DNA from: an uncultured Gammaproteobacteria bacterium
Lineage (GTDB): Bacteria > Pseudomonadota > Gammaproteobacteria > GCA-002705445 > GCA-002716945
Direction: 5' to 3'
Length of the DNA: 55,777 nucleotides
Assembly: GCA_902521725.1 (NCBI GenBank)
Contig: CABYTF010000002.1
Location: forward strand, 120,171-175,947
Both the position numbers and the translations under genes were made by a program. This document shows positions 7,652 to 18,872 of this stretch, one piece after another. Each line of letters starts with the position of its first letter. The first letter of the stretch is position 1. The notes beneath the pieces were generated by a model. It was not told where the DNA came from and ran no database searches. It saw nothing but the letters and a program-made list of their open reading frames with translations.

Positions 7652-8514
7652 TTAATCTTACCTATCTTCTTTCCTACTCTAACAGATTGATTCATTTTTA
7701 GACTGTTTGATAGCTCTATATTTTCTGTAAAAAGTAATATAACCGTCGACCCTGATTTAAACATTCCGATCTCATCTCCTTTGTTGAACTTAATATTTTT
7801 ATTACCATATTTAGTAGAGATTAATTTTTTGGGCATAGGAGGAGAAACCTCGCCTTTCCACTGCGTCTCAATAGATGAAACATTTATCGCACCAATGAAA
7901 ATTACAGAAAAATAATCGTCATCCTCTTTGAAATGACAGACTAATCTTTCATTTTTTGAATATAAGTTATCTATACACTCTACCGCATGATCAGCCACAC
8001 TAAAAAGTCTCCCGGGAACATGTAATGTTTTCATTAGTTTGCCATTAGCTGGTATGTGAACTCGATGATAATCCTTTGGTGATAGATATATTGTCAAAAA
8101 TGAGCCATCTTTATAGATGGATGCTAATTCTTTATCATTACACAGAAGTGTTCGTATTGGCGTACTTTTGCCTTTAACTTGAAGTATAGAATTGTCTTGT
8201 ATTTTTCCAAACTGAAGAATTCTGCCGTCACATGAAGACACTATTGAGTTCTTATCTTTATTGACCACATGAACTCCCTTTTTAAGTTTTCTTGTGAAGA
8301 AATCACAAAAAGTATTATAGTTATCAGTATTTTTCTCAATACACTCATCTAGATTTATCTTAAAAAGTTTGACATAGAGTCTAATTAAGAAGCTGGTTAG
8401 AGGATGACGTGTCCTTGTGATGATGTAGGTAAAGCGTGATATCAAATGATGAGGCATAATATATAGCCAGTAAGAAAGGATCATGTTTTTTACTTTTATG
8501 AGATAGTTATTCAT
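7648..8514 (-). CDS. psd: Phosphatidylserine decarboxylase proenzyme
   Basis: This enzyme makes phosphatidylethanolamine from phosphatidylserine at the inner membrane. It cleaves itself at a Gly-Ser bond to create a pyruvoyl group. The cleavage motif is GST at residues 255-257 within FKSGSTVILLF; the usual residue before GST is replaced here by Ser (SGST rather than LGST). Other landmarks are FFTRKLKKG, SCDGRILQFG, LSPKDYHRVHIP and PGRLFSV. It has 288 residues, normal for the bacterial type. The short hydrophobic N-terminus suits membrane association. It is divergent from aroC and convergent with tsaB. Confidence 0.93.
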   Translation of the reverse strand: MNNYLIKVKNMILSYWLYIMPHHLISRFTYIITRTRHPLTSFLIRLYVKLFKINLDECIEKNTDNYNTFCDFFTRKLKKGVHVVNKDKNSIVSSCDGRILQFGKIQDNSILQVKGKSTPIRTLLCNDKELASIYKDGSFLTIYLSPKDYHRVHIPANGKLMKTLHVPGRLFSVADHAVECIDNLYSKNERLVCHFKEDDDYFSVIFIGAINVSSIETQWKGEVSPPMPKKLISTKYGNKNIKFNKGDEIGMFKSGSTVILLFTENIELSNSLKMNQSVRVGKKIGKIN

Positions 8515-8595
8515 TCGATTAATATCTTATCTTTATGTGCTATATATTTATAGCTATCGTTTTGAAATTTATCAGCAAATATATGATATTTTGTC

Positions 8596-8601
8596 TATAA
8601 T
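8596..8601 (+). promoter_or_regulatory. Putative -10 element for the aroC-purF run
   Basis: TATAAT is a perfect sigma-70 -10 hexamer in the 107-base gap between the divergent psd and aroC genes, 20 bases before the aroC ATG. A TTGAAA at 8562-8567 is too far upstream (28 bases) for a normal spacer, so no convincing -35 is assigned. It would drive the long plus-strand run that starts with aroC. Confidence 0.4.
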
Positions 8602-8621
8602 GCAATAAAAATATATTTATT

Positions 8622-9680
8622 ATGTCAGGAAACACATTCGGTAAAATTTTTAAAGTTACTACTTTTGGTGAGAGCCATGGGAAGGCACTCGGCTGCATTA
8701 TAGATGGTTGTCCTCCAAATCTTAAAATTGATGAGAGCGATATTCAAAGAGATCTTGATCGAAGAAAGCCTGGGCAATCAAAATATACTACTCAACGAAA
8801 AGAGGACGATAAGATTGAGATCTTATCAGGAGTTTTTAATGGTTTAACAACAGGAACTCCTATTGCTCTATTAATATACAATAAAGATCATAAGTCAAAA
8901 GATTACTCTGAGATTAAAAATAAGTTTAGACCAGGTCATGCAGATTTTACTTATCAGAAGAAGTATGGAATAAGAGACTACAGAGGAGCTGGGCGATCAT
9001 CTGCTCGAGAAACTGTTGCTCGTGTAGCAGCTGGGGCAATTGCAAAAAAATACTTATCGAAAATTAATAAAACTAAAATATTTGGTTATGTATCACAGCT
9101 TGGTGAAATCAAAGCTGAAAGCATAAAGATATCTGATATTGAAAAAAATCCTTTCTTCTTTCCTGATAAGAAAAAAATCCTTGAGCTTGAGGAATATTTA
9201 ACGGGTATAAGGAAAGCTGGTGACTCTATTGGTGCTAAAGTAACGATTATTGGTAAAAATATTCCAATTGGATTAGGTGAGCCAGTGTTTGATAAATTAG
9301 ATGCATTGTTAGCACAAAGTATGATGTCTATAAATGCAGTAAAAGGTGTTGAGATTGGAGCAGGCTTCGATGTTGTTAGCCAAAAAGGTTCTGAAGCAAG
9401 AGATGAAATCACCCCAAAAGGTTTTTCGAGTAACTTTTCAGGCGGTACGCTAGGAGGCATCTCCACAGGTCAAGATTTACATGTAAACATTGCTCTAAAG
9501 CCAACATCGAGTATTTTAATACCTGGTAAAACCATTGATCAGAAAAACAAACCAACTACTATACGTACTAAAGGAAGACATGACCCTTGTGTGGGAATAA
9601 GAGCCGTCCCGATAGCTGAAGCTATGATGGCACTAACTCTATGTGACTTATATTTGAGACATAAAGCACAAAACAAATAA
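8622..9680 (+). CDS. aroC: Chorismate synthase
   Basis: AroC makes chorismate from EPSP using reduced FMN. It is the last common step to Phe, Tyr, Trp and folate. The protein starts [20 protein letters not shown], contains [14 protein letters not shown] and [18 protein letters not shown], and ends with [20 protein letters not shown], all family signatures. At 352 residues it is full length. It opens the plus-strand amino-acid run, with leuC starting 10 bases later. This links to the gyrA-side aromatic genes in the same window, although trpE/G/D/C and early shikimate genes are not here. Confidence 0.97.
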   Translation: MSGNTFGKIFKVTTFGESHGKALGCIIDGCPPNLKIDESDIQRDLDRRKPGQSKYTTQRKEDDKIEILSGVFNGLTTGTPIALLIYNKDHKSKDYSEIKNKFRPGHADFTYQKKYGIRDYRGAGRSSARETVARVAAGAIAKKYLSKINKTKIFGYVSQLGEIKAESIKISDIEKNPFFFPDKKKILELEEYLTGIRKAGDSIGAKVTIIGKNIPIGLGEPVFDKLDALLAQSMMSINAVKGVEIGAGFDVVSQKGSEARDEITPKGFSSNFSGGTLGGISTGQDLHVNIALKPTSSILIPGKTIDQKNKPTTIRTKGRHDPCVGIRAVPIAEAMMALTLCDLYLRHKAQNK

Positions 9681-9690
9681 TTTTTTAGAT

Positions 9691-11094
9691 ATGAAACAAA
9701 CCTTGTACGATAAAATATGGAATGATCACTGCATTTTAGATAATGATGATCACTCATCGCTTATATATATTGATCGCCACTTAATTCATGAGGTCACCTC
9801 TCCGCAAGCATTCGATGGATTGGACATCAAAAAAAGAGATATTTGGAATAAAAAATCAATTATGGCAACAACAGACCATAATGTTCCAACTATTAACAGA
9901 GATCAAGGAATCACCGATCCAGTTTCTAAAATACAGATAGAGGCTCTTCGAGAAAATTGTAAAAAACATAACATAGAGCTTTATGATTTAGATAATCTTA
10001 AGCAAGGTATTGTTCATGTAATAGGACCAGAACTAGGAATGACTCAGCCAGGCATGACTATAGTGTGTGGTGATTCACATACATCAACACATGGTGCTCT
10101 TGCATCACTCTCATTTGGGATAGGCACAAGTGATGTCGAGCATGTACTTGCTACACAATGCCTTAATCTTACAAAAGAGAAAAACTTTAATATAGAAGTA
10201 AATGGCGTGCTCCATCCTTACATTACATCAAAGGATTTAATTTTGTATATAATCGGAAGTATAGGCACTTCAGGTGGAACAGGATATACAATCGAGTATA
10301 CAGGTGAAACTATATCAGACCTAAGTATAGAATCACGGATGACTATATGTAATATGACAATAGAGGCTGGTGCTAAATCTGGCTTGATGGCTTTTGATGA
10401 GAAAACTCATGATTATTTAAAAGATAGAGAATTTCTACCTTCATCTAAACATTATGATAATGCACTTAAGTATTGGGAAACATTAATAAGTGACAGCGGA
10501 GTAACATTTGATAGAAAAGAGCAATTTAATGCGAATGATATTCAACCCCAAGTAACATGGGGCACTTCTCCAGAAATGGTCACATCTGTCGATGAATGTA
10601 TTCCTAGTTCAGATTTAATTAATAATGAGGAAGAATATATAGATACACTTGCGTATATGGGTCTAGAACCTAAAACCGAAATAAAATCGATTGATCTTGA
10701 CAAAATATTCATTGGATCATGTACTAACTCTCGTATAGAGGATTTACGTCAGGCAGCTGAAGTTGTTGAAGGAGAAAAAGTCTCTAGCAAAATTAAACAA
10801 GCAATAATTGTTCCAGGTTCGGGGCTTGTAAAAGCACAAGCAGAAAGAGAGGGATTAGATAAAATATTTATGAAAGCTGGTTTTGAGTGGAGAGACCCTG
10901 GATGTTCGATGTGTTTGGGAATGAATGATGACTTTTTAGAACCTTACGAGAGATGCGCATCTACATCTAATAGAAACTTTCAAGGCCGACAAGGCGATAA
11001 AGGCAGAACGCATCTTGTAAGCCCAGGGATGGCTGCAGTTGCTGCAATAAAAGGTCACTTCTACAATGTTAAGGATTTTATGAATGAAAAGTAA
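9691..11094 (+). CDS. leuC: 3-isopropylmalate dehydratase large subunit
   Basis: LeuC is an aconitase-family enzyme with a [4Fe-4S] cluster. With LeuD it isomerises 2-isopropylmalate to 3-isopropylmalate in leucine synthesis. It starts with [12 protein letters not shown] and carries [18 protein letters not shown] residues (here [14 protein letters not shown]), the cluster cysteine in [15 protein letters not shown], and the paired cysteines in [11 protein letters not shown]. It has 467 residues, normal length. It overlaps leuD by 11 bases, so the two subunits are translationally coupled. Activity depends on Fe-S supply, the job of the isc operon later in the window. Confidence 0.97.
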   Translation: MKQTLYDKIWNDHCILDNDDHSSLIYIDRHLIHEVTSPQAFDGLDIKKRDIWNKKSIMATTDHNVPTINRDQGITDPVSKIQIEALRENCKKHNIELYDLDNLKQGIVHVIGPELGMTQPGMTIVCGDSHTSTHGALASLSFGIGTSDVEHVLATQCLNLTKEKNFNIEVNGVLHPYITSKDLILYIIGSIGTSGGTGYTIEYTGETISDLSIESRMTICNMTIEAGAKSGLMAFDEKTHDYLKDREFLPSSKHYDNALKYWETLISDSGVTFDRKEQFNANDIQPQVTWGTSPEMVTSVDECIPSSDLINNEEEYIDTLAYMGLEPKTEIKSIDLDKIFIGSCTNSRIEDLRQAAEVVEGEKVSSKIKQAIIVPGSGLVKAQAEREGLDKIFMKAGFEWRDPGCSMCLGMNDDFLEPYERCASTSNRNFQGRQGDKGRTHLVSPGMAAVAAIKGHFYNVKDFMNEK

Positions 11095-11722
11095 ATCCTA
11101 TAACGGACAAGTCATTCCAATTAATAGAGATAATGTTGACACGGATTTAATAATTCCAAAACAATATTTGAAATCAATAAAAAAATCTGGATTTGGTCCA
11201 TTTTTATTTGACTCTCTAAGGTATAACGATACTGCAACATTAGATAGCGATGATGAGAGAGAGGAAAACTCTGAATTTATACTCAATAGACAACCATTTA
11301 GAAAAGGCAATATTCTTGTTTCAAAAAGTAATTTCGGCTGCGGCTCATCTAGAGAACATGCTGTCTGGGCAATACAAAATTATGGCATTGATGTTGTAAT
11401 CGCAGAAAGTTTTGCAGATATATTCTCGAGGAATAGTTTTAAAAACGGATTATTACTCATTACTCTAGAATCACAAACCATTAATGAAATTATAGACTCA
11501 TCATTATCGTCAAATTCGTATATATTAGATGTTAATCTTGCAGAGGATAAAATTTTACTACCAAATGATAAAACGATAACATTTTCTATATCGAGATCTT
11601 ATAAAGATAGAATTATTAATGAACTCGATGATATTGAGCTTACATTAAGAAATAAAGATCAAATAAAAAATTATGAGAATCAAATGAAGCTTTCCAAGCC
11701 ATGGTTATTTAATAATGACTAA
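11084..11722 (+). CDS. leuD: 3-isopropylmalate dehydratase small subunit
   Basis: LeuD is the swivel subunit that completes the LeuCD active site. Landmarks are [17 protein letters not shown] near the start, [14 protein letters not shown] at about residues 84-97, and [17 protein letters not shown]. It has 212 residues, close to the E. coli length of about 201. The start ATG lies inside the end of leuC, and its own end overlaps leuB by eight bases. Confidence 0.96.
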   Translation: MKSKSYNGQVIPINRDNVDTDLIIPKQYLKSIKKSGFGPFLFDSLRYNDTATLDSDDEREENSEFILNRQPFRKGNILVSKSNFGCGSSREHAVWAIQNYGIDVVIAESFADIFSRNSFKNGLLLITLESQTINEIIDSSLSSNSYILDVNLAEDKILLPNDKTITFSISRSYKDRIINELDDIELTLRNKDQIKNYENQMKLSKPWLFNND

Positions 11723-12791
11723 AAAAAATATATTTATTTTTCCTGGGGATGAAATAGGTCCTGAGATTACAACTGAGGCTATTAAAATTATAGATTTCCT
11801 TAATGAATCTAAAATGACCGATATTCATTACGAGTTCGGTGACATAGGAGGTGCTTCTCTTGATAAGCACAACAAACCAATCACGGATGAAACTCTAGAA
11901 AAAGCACGTAAATCGGATGCAGTTTTACTAGCGTCAGTTGGTACACCCAAGTATGACAATAATACTCGCGAGCTTAAACCTGAGCATGGGTTACTTGCAT
12001 TGAGAAAACATCTAAACCTATATATTAATATTAGACCAATATTTGTGTTTAATACATTGTCAGAGTTCTCATCTCTTAAATCTGAGCTAATCACTGATTT
12101 AGATTTAGTAATAATTAGAGAGCTTATTGGCGATGTTTATTTTGGTGAACCAAGAGGTTTTAAAGATGTAAATGGAGATAAAGTTGGATACAACACTATG
12201 CAATATTCAGAGCCTGAAGTTCAAAGAATTACAAAATTTGCAATTGATATCGCACTTAAAAGAAACAAACATATAACTTCTGTTGATAAAGCTAATGTAC
12301 TGGAGTGTTCTCAATTATGGAGACAGACTGTTGATAGAATAATGCAAGGTCACAGTAATATTGATTTACAACATATGTATGTTGATAATGCAGCAATGCA
12401 GATCATAAAAAACCCAAAGCAATTTGATGTAATATTAACGCCCAATCTATTCGGAGATATTTTATCCGATGCTGCGTCAATGCTTACTGGGTCAATAGGG
12501 TTATTACCATCTGCATCACTTTCTGAAACTATAGGAATGTTTGAGCCGATTCACGGCTCTGCGCCTGATATTGCTGGGAAGGGTGTGGTAAATCCAATTG
12601 CTATGATTTTATCCCTTGCGATGATGTTTGAATATACTTTTGATCGACAAGATTTGGCAAGGATAATAAAAAAATCTGTAGACGATGTATTAGAGTCTGG
12701 ATACTTCACAAAAGATTTATCTCAAAATGATTATATTACAACAAACGTGATGGGTGATAAGATTCTAGAGAGTATTAAAAAACTATGTTAA
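11715..12791 (+). CDS. leuB: 3-isopropylmalate dehydrogenase
   Basis: LeuB oxidises and decarboxylates 3-isopropylmalate to 2-ketoisocaproate with NAD and a divalent metal. Landmarks are FPGDEIGPEIT at the N-terminus, GLLALRKHLNLYINIRP, VYFGEPRG, the Lys-Ala-Asn motif in SVDKANVLECSQLWR, NLFGDILSDAASMLTGSIG, and FEPIHGSAPDIAGKG. The 358 residues match the family. Usual LeuB proteins read ELTGGIYFG where this one has ELIGDVYFG, a small deviation. It is tightly packed between leuD and asd. Confidence 0.96.
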   Translation: MTKKNIFIFPGDEIGPEITTEAIKIIDFLNESKMTDIHYEFGDIGGASLDKHNKPITDETLEKARKSDAVLLASVGTPKYDNNTRELKPEHGLLALRKHLNLYINIRPIFVFNTLSEFSSLKSELITDLDLVIIRELIGDVYFGEPRGFKDVNGDKVGYNTMQYSEPEVQRITKFAIDIALKRNKHITSVDKANVLECSQLWRQTVDRIMQGHSNIDLQHMYVDNAAMQIIKNPKQFDVILTPNLFGDILSDAASMLTGSIGLLPSASLSETIGMFEPIHGSAPDIAGKGVVNPIAMILSLAMMFEYTFDRQDLARIIKKSVDDVLESGYFTKDLSQNDYITTNVMGDKILESIKKLC

Positions 12792-13813
12792 CCAAAAAAG
12801 AGTCATATAATGTAGCTGTAGTAGGGGCAACAGGGATTGTAGGAGAATCACTCCTTGAAATACTTTACTCTAGGAGATTTCCTATAAGCAGTATTCATGC
12901 TGTAGCTAGTAAAAAATCGAAGGGTTCAAGAGCTAAATTTGGAGATCAATTACTCACCGTAGAGTCTCTGGATGAATTTAATTTCACTGACATCGACATA
13001 GCTTTTTTTAGTGCAGGAAGTTCTGTATCAAAAGAATATGCTACTAAAGCTACTACACAGGGTTGTATTGTAATTGACAACACCTCAGAATTTAGATATG
13101 AGCAAGACATACCTCTTGTAGTACCAGAGGTTAATCCACAAGACATCGATTTGTATAAGCATAAAAATATTATTGCAAACCCAAATTGCTCCACGATACA
13201 GATGCTTGTTGCACTTAAGCCACTGCATGACACTTTTTGTGTAAAACACATCAATGTTTGCACTTATCAAGCAGTTTCCGGATCTGGTAAAGATGGAGTT
13301 GAAGAACTTTTACAACAATCATCTGCATATATTGATCAAAGATCGATTGATAAAAAAGTTTATCCTAAACAAATCGCCTTTAACTCAATACCATTTGTGG
13401 ATTGTTTTCTAGAGAACAACTACACAAGAGAAGAAATGAAGATGGTATGGGAGACACATAAAATTCTTGATGAGAATATAAGTGTTAATCCTACCGCAGT
13501 AAGAGTGCCTGTGTTGGTTGGACATGCAGAGAGCATATATATTGAAACTGAGAAGGAGATAGATATTGAATTAGCAAAAAACTGCTTAAATGAGTTTGCA
13601 GGAATATCAGTCATAGATGATGTTCAAGAAGTCGATTTTCCAACTTCTTTTGAGCATGGTCATGGAACTGATGATGTCTATGTTGGCAGGATTAGAAAGG
13701 GACTTAGTAAAAATAACTCTTTAAATTTATGGGTAGTTGCTGATAATGTAAGAAAAGGTGCTGCGTTAAACAGTATCCAAATTGCTGAAAATTTGGTCGG
13801 GAGTGAAATGTGA
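12785..13813 (+). CDS. asd: Aspartate-semialdehyde dehydrogenase
   Basis: Asd reduces aspartyl phosphate to aspartate semialdehyde, the branch point to lysine, diaminopimelate, threonine and methionine. The N-terminal NADP fold starts VAVVGATGIVG at residues 10-20. The catalytic Cys is residue 135 in NPNCSTIQM. EMKMVWETHKIL and RVPVLVGHAESI follow. It has 342 residues and is the type found next to leuB and fimV in many gammaproteobacteria. It overlaps leuB by seven bases and the next gene by four. Confidence 0.95.
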   Translation: MLTKKESYNVAVVGATGIVGESLLEILYSRRFPISSIHAVASKKSKGSRAKFGDQLLTVESLDEFNFTDIDIAFFSAGSSVSKEYATKATTQGCIVIDNTSEFRYEQDIPLVVPEVNPQDIDLYKHKNIIANPNCSTIQMLVALKPLHDTFCVKHINVCTYQAVSGSGKDGVEELLQQSSAYIDQRSIDKKVYPKQIAFNSIPFVDCFLENNYTREEMKMVWETHKILDENISVNPTAVRVPVLVGHAESIYIETEKEIDIELAKNCLNEFAGISVIDDVQEVDFPTSFEHGHGTDDVYVGRIRKGLSKNNSLNLWVVADNVRKGAALNSIQIAENLVGSEM

Positions 13814-14589
13814 GATTATTTATATTTATAATATTTCTATTATCAATCGTAGTAGTATTGGAATCACAAGCGGTGATACCAGAATCACCATATAGTCTTC
13901 TTGGCGCATTAAGTGCGGTTGGAGAGTTTATAAAATCATTAAATATTCATAGTTACTATCTTATTATTCCTGACATTACAATAACTCTTGAAGGAATACT
14001 TACTACATTGCTTGCTCTTTTTGTGATCGGATTTATTCTAGAGCGATTTAAAACACTTGATCAGAATAATTATGTTTTAACAAAGCAACTTCAAAAATTA
14101 AGTCAAAAGATATCCGATATGAATAAAGATTTAAATAGCAATAACGAAACAACAGATTCTAAAGATGAAATGCAACGCATTGCAAAGGAAATCAGAGACT
14201 TTCTATCTACATTAGCTCAATCTGTAACAAATAATCATGCAACTCCTGTACGTTCAAAAAAAATAAGAAGAGTTTCAGCTGAGAGTTCAATCGGCAAAGA
14301 TGAAACAGAAGAGGTTGCTAGTGTACCAGAAACGATCAATGATCAGACTAATTCTCCAGTAGAACCTCCTGCTCTTTTAGATTCTGAACCAAGTGAAATC
14401 CAAGAGTCACACAAAACAGATGAACAAATCAATAATGATGATGACAACCTATCTAATATTGATCTAGCTAGAGCGCTTATAGAAAGTGGAGAGAGAGAAA
14501 AAGCAAGAGAAATTATTCTAAATATAATCAAAACTGGATCAGCTGATCAAGCTCACGAGGCAAGAATTCTTAATTTACAAATAAGTTGA
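13810..14589 (+). CDS. Reduced FimV-like membrane protein
   Basis: This gene occupies the fimV position between asd and truA. FimV in Pseudomonas is a polar hub of over 900 residues with a LysM domain, one membrane helix and a C-terminal TPR-like domain. Here only about 259 residues remain. They comprise a hydrophobic N-terminus (about 2-20), a second membrane helix at about 58-77, a coiled-coil-prone stretch (KQLQKLSQKISDMNKDL), a charged low-complexity linker, and a C-terminal NIDLARALIESGEREKAREI matching the FimV C-terminal motif. No LysM is seen. It starts with GTG, overlapping the asd stop. Assignment rests on position plus that C-terminal motif. Confidence 0.65.
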   Translation: MRLFIFIIFLLSIVVVLESQAVIPESPYSLLGALSAVGEFIKSLNIHSYYLIIPDITITLEGILTTLLALFVIGFILERFKTLDQNNYVLTKQLQKLSQKISDMNKDLNSNNETTDSKDEMQRIAKEIRDFLSTLAQSVTNNHATPVRSKKIRRVSAESSIGKDETEEVASVPETINDQTNSPVEPPALLDSEPSEIQESHKTDEQINNDDDNLSNIDLARALIESGEREKAREIILNIIKTGSADQAHEARILNLQIS

Positions 14590-15371
14590 TGAGAATAGCT
14601 CTATCTGTTGAGTATATTGGAAAAAAATATTTTGGATGGCAGCAACAAAACCATTCATCAACAAATACCGTTCAATACTTTGTTGATAAGTCACTATCTA
14701 AAATTGCTGATCATAAAATAAAGACTATATGCTCGGGGAGAACAGATACAGGTGTGAATGCTTTGAATCAAATAGTTCACTTCGATACTACTTCAAAACG
14801 ATCAGATAAAAACTGGATAGATGGTGCTAATTCTAATTTACCAGATGATATTAGAGTCAAAAGGGTATATAGAGTTGATAACGATTTCCATGCAAGATTT
14901 CTTGCTACAAAAAGAACTTACAAATATTTTATAAATACGAATATCAAAAGCACGATATTCAATAATGCTCATACTTGGGTTGTTGGTGATAAGCTATCAT
15001 TTTCATCTATGCAACTTTCGATGAAATACTTAAAGGGCGTGCATGATTTTTCAAGTTTTAGATCCTCTGGTTGTCAGGCAAGTAATCCTGTAAGAAATGT
15101 TAGTGATATCTCCTTAGTAAAGAATAAGGGTATAATAGTTTTTTCAATTACAGCAAATGCTTTTTTGTATCACATGGTAAGAAATATTGCTGGTACATTG
15201 GTAGATATTGGTTTAAAAAAAATTAGACCTAAAGACTTGCACATAATAATGAGTAAAAAAAATAGAAAATACTGTAGCAAGATGGCTCCACCTAATGCCT
15301 TATTTTTATGGCGTGTATCATATCCGCAGAAATATAAAATTAGTTATAATACCGAATCTATCTTGTTGTAA
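14589..15371 (+). CDS. truA: tRNA pseudouridine(38-40) synthase
   Basis: TruA converts uridines 38-40 in the tRNA anticodon stem to pseudouridine. The protein begins MRIALSVEYIGKKYFGWQQQ. The catalytic Asp is residue 53 in CSGRTDTGVNA. Later landmarks are DFHARFLATKRTYKYF and FLYHMVRNIAGTLVDIG. About 260 residues is normal. I take the ATG at 14589, which shares a base with the upstream TGA stop, rather than the TTG one codon earlier. Confidence 0.95.
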   Translation: MRIALSVEYIGKKYFGWQQQNHSSTNTVQYFVDKSLSKIADHKIKTICSGRTDTGVNALNQIVHFDTTSKRSDKNWIDGANSNLPDDIRVKRVYRVDNDFHARFLATKRTYKYFINTNIKSTIFNNAHTWVVGDKLSFSSMQLSMKYLKGVHDFSSFRSSGCQASNPVRNVSDISLVKNKGIIVFSITANAFLYHMVRNIAGTLVDIGLKKIRPKDLHIIMSKKNRKYCSKMAPPNALFLWRVSYPQKYKISYNTESILL

Positions 15372-15380
15372 GATACAACT

Positions 15381-15998
15381 ATGAAAACCTCTATTAAACT
15401 CTGTGGCTTCAAAAATATTGATGATATTATTTTTGCAACATCTCTAGATATTAATTATCTTGGTATGATTTTCGTTGAAAATCTTCCCAGATCCATTGAT
15501 ATAGATACTGCTATTCAAGCCACAATAATTTGTAAAGAGAAGAACATAAAATCTGTTGGAGTTTTCTTGAATCAAAATACTGATACAGTAGATAAAATTC
15601 TCAGTAAAGTTGATCTTGACGTACTACAGCTTCATGGGACAGAGGACATTACTGATTATAGGATATTTAAAAAAGATATTATCAAAACCTTACATGTCTC
15701 AAAAGATTCAGTATTTATGAGTAAAAATCTAGATTTTGAAAATACAGATTTCTTGCTCGATGCTTCGAGTGAAAATTTACAGGGAGGTTCTGGTAAGTGT
15801 TTTGATTGGAATATTTTGAATGATGTCCCTGTAGAAAAGTTATTCATTGCCGGAGGACTGAAACCTGATAATATATTAGACTTACTGAGTAAATATACAC
15901 CTAAGTGTATTGATGTGAGTAGTGGAATCGAAAATAAAATAGGCCATAAAGACCATAATCTAATGAGTGATTTTGTGGATAAAATTAGAGCATATTAA
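15381..15998 (+). CDS. trpF: Phosphoribosylanthranilate isomerase
   Basis: TrpF performs the Amadori rearrangement of phosphoribosylanthranilate, the third step of tryptophan synthesis. It is a TIM barrel of 205 residues. The catalytic Cys is in IKLCGFKN near the start. [39 protein letters not shown] and [11 protein letters not shown] follow, ending with a phosphate-binding [15 protein letters not shown]. It is separate from trpC, as is usual next to trpBA in gammaproteobacteria. Its last base is the first base of trpB. Confidence 0.95.
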   Translation: MKTSIKLCGFKNIDDIIFATSLDINYLGMIFVENLPRSIDIDTAIQATIICKEKNIKSVGVFLNQNTDTVDKILSKVDLDVLQLHGTEDITDYRIFKKDIIKTLHVSKDSVFMSKNLDFENTDFLLDASSENLQGGSGKCFDWNILNDVPVEKLFIAGGLKPDNILDLLSKYTPKCIDVSSGIENKIGHKDHNLMSDFVDKIRAY

Positions 15999-17203
15999 TG
16001 AAGAGAAAAATCAACCTAAAAAACTATCCCAGCAAGTCTGGTCATTTTGACGCATTTGGTGGCGTTTATGTCTCAGAAACCCTAATACATCCACTTAGGG
16101 AGTTGTTTAGTGCTTATAAAAAATATGCAACATCCGCATCATTTAAAAAAACCTTAAATAGTCAACTAAAAGACTACGTTGGAAGACCTACACCGATCTA
16201 TTATGCTGAATCACTCAGTAAAGAACTGGGAAGTTCTCACATTTATCTCAAAAGAGAGGATCTCAATCATACCGGCGCGCACAAGATAAATAACGCTCTT
16301 GGACAAGCTTTACTTGCAAAAAAAATGGGTAAGACAAGAATTATCGCTGAAACTGGTGCTGGGCAGCATGGTGTTGCGACTGCGACTGCATGCGCGCGAT
16401 TAAATTTGAAGTGCGTGGTATATATGGGGGAAGAGGATATCAACAGACAGTCTGTAAACGTATACAGAATGAAACTTCTTGGTGCTGAAGTAGTCTCTGT
16501 CAACTCGGGGACAAAAACTTTAAAAGATGCTCTCAATGAGGCACTTAGAGATTGGGTTACGAATGTTGACGACACACACTACATTATAGGATCTGTTGCT
16601 GGACCTCATCCATATCCTATGATTGTAAGAGATTTTCAATCTGTAATAGGGTATGAAGCTAGAAATCAATTTAAAAAAGAATACAAATGCCTTCCTGACT
16701 ATCTCGTTGCTTGTGTTGGAGGTGGATCCAATGCAATAGGCCTTTTTCATCCTTTTTTAAATGACAAAGTCAAAATCGTAGGAGTAGAGGCAGGTGGTTC
16801 TGGAATTAAATCTGGAAAACATGCTGCGCCGTTGAGCGCAGGTTCACCAGGAGTTCTACATGGCAATAGAACATACATCATGGAAGATGAAAATGGTCAA
16901 ATCAAGAATACTCATTCGATATCAGCTGGACTAGATTACCCAGGGGTTGGTCCTGAGCATTCTTGGCTCAAAGATTTAAAACGAGTTGAGTACACTGCGG
17001 TTACGGATGATGAAGCACTAGATGCTTTTTTCACACTCACTCAGAAAGAAGGTATTATACCGGCACTTGAGACAGCACATGCTTTGGCATACGCATTTCA
17101 ACTTGCAAAAAAACTTAAAAATAAAAAAATCCTTCTCAATTTATCTGGCCGTGGGGATAAGGATATTGATACAATTGCAAAACTGAAAAATATCAAGCTA
17201 TGA
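15998..17203 (+). CDS. trpB: Tryptophan synthase beta chain
   Basis: TrpB condenses indole with serine using PLP. The PLP lysine is K96 in [14 protein letters not shown]. Other motifs are [29 protein letters not shown], the phosphate-binding VGGGSNAIG, and [13 protein letters not shown]. It has 401 residues, full length. The start overlaps trpF by one base and the end overlaps trpA by four (ATGA), so alpha and beta chains are made together. Confidence 0.97.
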   Translation: MKRKINLKNYPSKSGHFDAFGGVYVSETLIHPLRELFSAYKKYATSASFKKTLNSQLKDYVGRPTPIYYAESLSKELGSSHIYLKREDLNHTGAHKINNALGQALLAKKMGKTRIIAETGAGQHGVATATACARLNLKCVVYMGEEDINRQSVNVYRMKLLGAEVVSVNSGTKTLKDALNEALRDWVTNVDDTHYIIGSVAGPHPYPMIVRDFQSVIGYEARNQFKKEYKCLPDYLVACVGGGSNAIGLFHPFLNDKVKIVGVEAGGSGIKSGKHAAPLSAGSPGVLHGNRTYIMEDENGQIKNTHSISAGLDYPGVGPEHSWLKDLKRVEYTAVTDDEALDAFFTLTQKEGIIPALETAHALAYAFQLAKKLKNKKILLNLSGRGDKDIDTIAKLKNIKL

Positions 17204-18006
17204 CCTCGCGTATACCAAATATTTTTAACAAAAACAAAAGCAAAAATAAAAAAACATTTATTAGTTATTTGGTTTGTGGTGATCCAACAAAAGATATTAC
17301 ATTGTCTGCTATGCATACAATGTCTAAATATGGTGTAGATATTATCGAGTTAGGTATTCCTTTTACAGATCCTATAGCAGATGGTCCTACGATTCAAAAA
17401 AGTATAGACAGATCTTTAAAAAATAATACCTCATTACATGACGTAATTTCAGTTGTTAAGGAATTCAGAAAAGAAAATAACGATACAGCCGTTGTGTTAA
17501 TGGGTTATATGAACCCTGTGCACAAAATGGGCGTTGCTAAATTTGCAAAAAAAATTAATGATACTGGCATTGACGGAGTATTAATTGTTGATTCACCTCC
17601 TGAAGAATCGGTAATCTTAAATAAATATCTTACAAAGTATAAAAAATCACACATCTATCTTGCATCGCCAACAACTACAGATCAGAGGATGAAAAATATT
17701 TCTAAGATGTCATCTGGTTATGTCTATTATGTAACTATTAAAGGAATAACAGGATCACAGTTGTCTAATGTGAACAGTATCCGTAAGAATGTAAATAAAA
17801 TTAAGAAATACTCTAATAATAATTTACCAGTTGCAGTAGGATTTGGCATTAAAGATAGTAGTTCTGCACAAAAAATGGCAGCATTTTCTGATGGTATAAT
17901 AATTGGAAGTTCTATAGTAGAATTGATACATAAATATTCAAATAATGAAAAAAAAATGAATAGTAAGCTTTCCACCTACATATCATCAATTTCAAATGTA
18001 ATCTAA
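17200..18006 (+). CDS. trpA: Tryptophan synthase alpha chain
   Basis: TrpA cleaves indole-glycerol phosphate and channels indole to TrpB. It is a TIM barrel of 268 residues. Visible motifs are [29 protein letters not shown] with the catalytic Glu and Asp residues, [33 protein letters not shown] and AVGFGIKD. The stop shares its last base with the accD ATG. Confidence 0.96.
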   Translation: MTSRIPNIFNKNKSKNKKTFISYLVCGDPTKDITLSAMHTMSKYGVDIIELGIPFTDPIADGPTIQKSIDRSLKNNTSLHDVISVVKEFRKENNDTAVVLMGYMNPVHKMGVAKFAKKINDTGIDGVLIVDSPPEESVILNKYLTKYKKSHIYLASPTTTDQRMKNISKMSSGYVYYVTIKGITGSQLSNVNSIRKNVNKIKKYSNNNLPVAVGFGIKDSSSAQKMAAFSDGIIIGSSIVELIHKYSNNEKKMNSKLSTYISSISNVI

Positions 18007-18872
18007 TGAGCTGGCTGGATAAAATCTTACCATCAAGAATCAGAGCAACCAAGGATGAGAAGGGCTCTGTTCCCGAGGGTTTATGGCACAAATGTTCCAA
18101 CTGTGGAGCAGTTTTATACACGGCTGAATTTGATAAAAATAAACACGTTTGTCCGAAATGTAATCATCATGAAAGAATATCAGCGAGAAAACGTGTAAGC
18201 ATTTTTCTTGATCAGGGTGAACATAAAGAGATGTTTAACGATCTTTCACCGAAAGATATGCTTAAATTTAAAGATAAACAAAAATATCAGGATAAATTTG
18301 AGCAAACTCAAAACAAGACTGGAGAGAAAGATGCACTTCTAGTTTTTACGGGAAATCTAAAAAAAATACCTATTATTGTCTGCGCATTTGAATATTCTTT
18401 TTTTGGAGGATCTATGGGTTCGGTTGTAGGAGAGAAGTTTAATAGAGCTGTAAACTTAGCTATCGAACTCAGAAGGCCCTTAGTTTGTTTTTCAGCAAGT
18501 GGCGGAGCTCGTATGCAAGAATCACTTTTCTCGTTATTTCAAATGTCTAAAACTAGTGCCGCGCTTGCAAAATTATCTGAAGAAGCCATTCCATATATTT
18601 CTGTTCTAACGGACCCAACTATGGGAGGAGTATCGGCTAGTCTAGCTGTTTTAGGAGATATTAATATTGCTGAACCTAATGCTCTTATTGGTTTTGCAGG
18701 TCCGAGAGTTATTGAGCAAACAGTAAGGGAGAAGTTACCTGAAGGTTTTCAAAGGAGTGAATTTCTCCAAGAGCATGGCACTATAGATATGATAGTTGAG
18801 AGGAAGGATCAGCCAGAAAAAATAGCAAATATTATCGAAATGCTTGGTTTCAGTGATCATGCGAAAATTTAA
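18006..18872 (+). CDS. accD: Acetyl-CoA carboxylase carboxyltransferase beta subunit
   Basis: With AccA this subunit transfers CO2 from carboxybiotin to acetyl-CoA, starting fatty-acid synthesis. The N-terminal zinc ribbon has Cys 30, 33, 49 and 52 (CSNC and CPKC). The crotonase-fold body carries [30 protein letters not shown] and [12 protein letters not shown]. It has 288 residues, normal. The zinc ribbon is known to bind RNA in E. coli and could allow autoregulation here. It overlaps folC by 14 bases. Confidence 0.97.
   Translation: MSWLDKILPSRIRATKDEKGSVPEGLWHKCSNCGAVLYTAEFDKNKHVCPKCNHHERISARKRVSIFLDQGEHKEMFNDLSPKDMLKFKDKQKYQDKFEQTQNKTGEKDALLVFTGNLKKIPIIVCAFEYSFFGGSMGSVVGEKFNRAVNLAIELRRPLVCFSASGGARMQESLFSLFQMSKTSAALAKLSEEAIPYISVLTDPTMGGVSASLAVLGDINIAEPNALIGFAGPRVIEQTVREKLPEGFQRSEFLQEHGTIDMIVERKDQPEKIANIIEMLGFSDHAKI

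Noticed and set aside
9086..9466. Long minus-strand reading frame antisense to aroC
   Set aside because: It is a shadow of aroC, whose protein matches the family end to end; the antisense product is low-complexity and Ser/Pro/Ile-rich with no recognisable motif.
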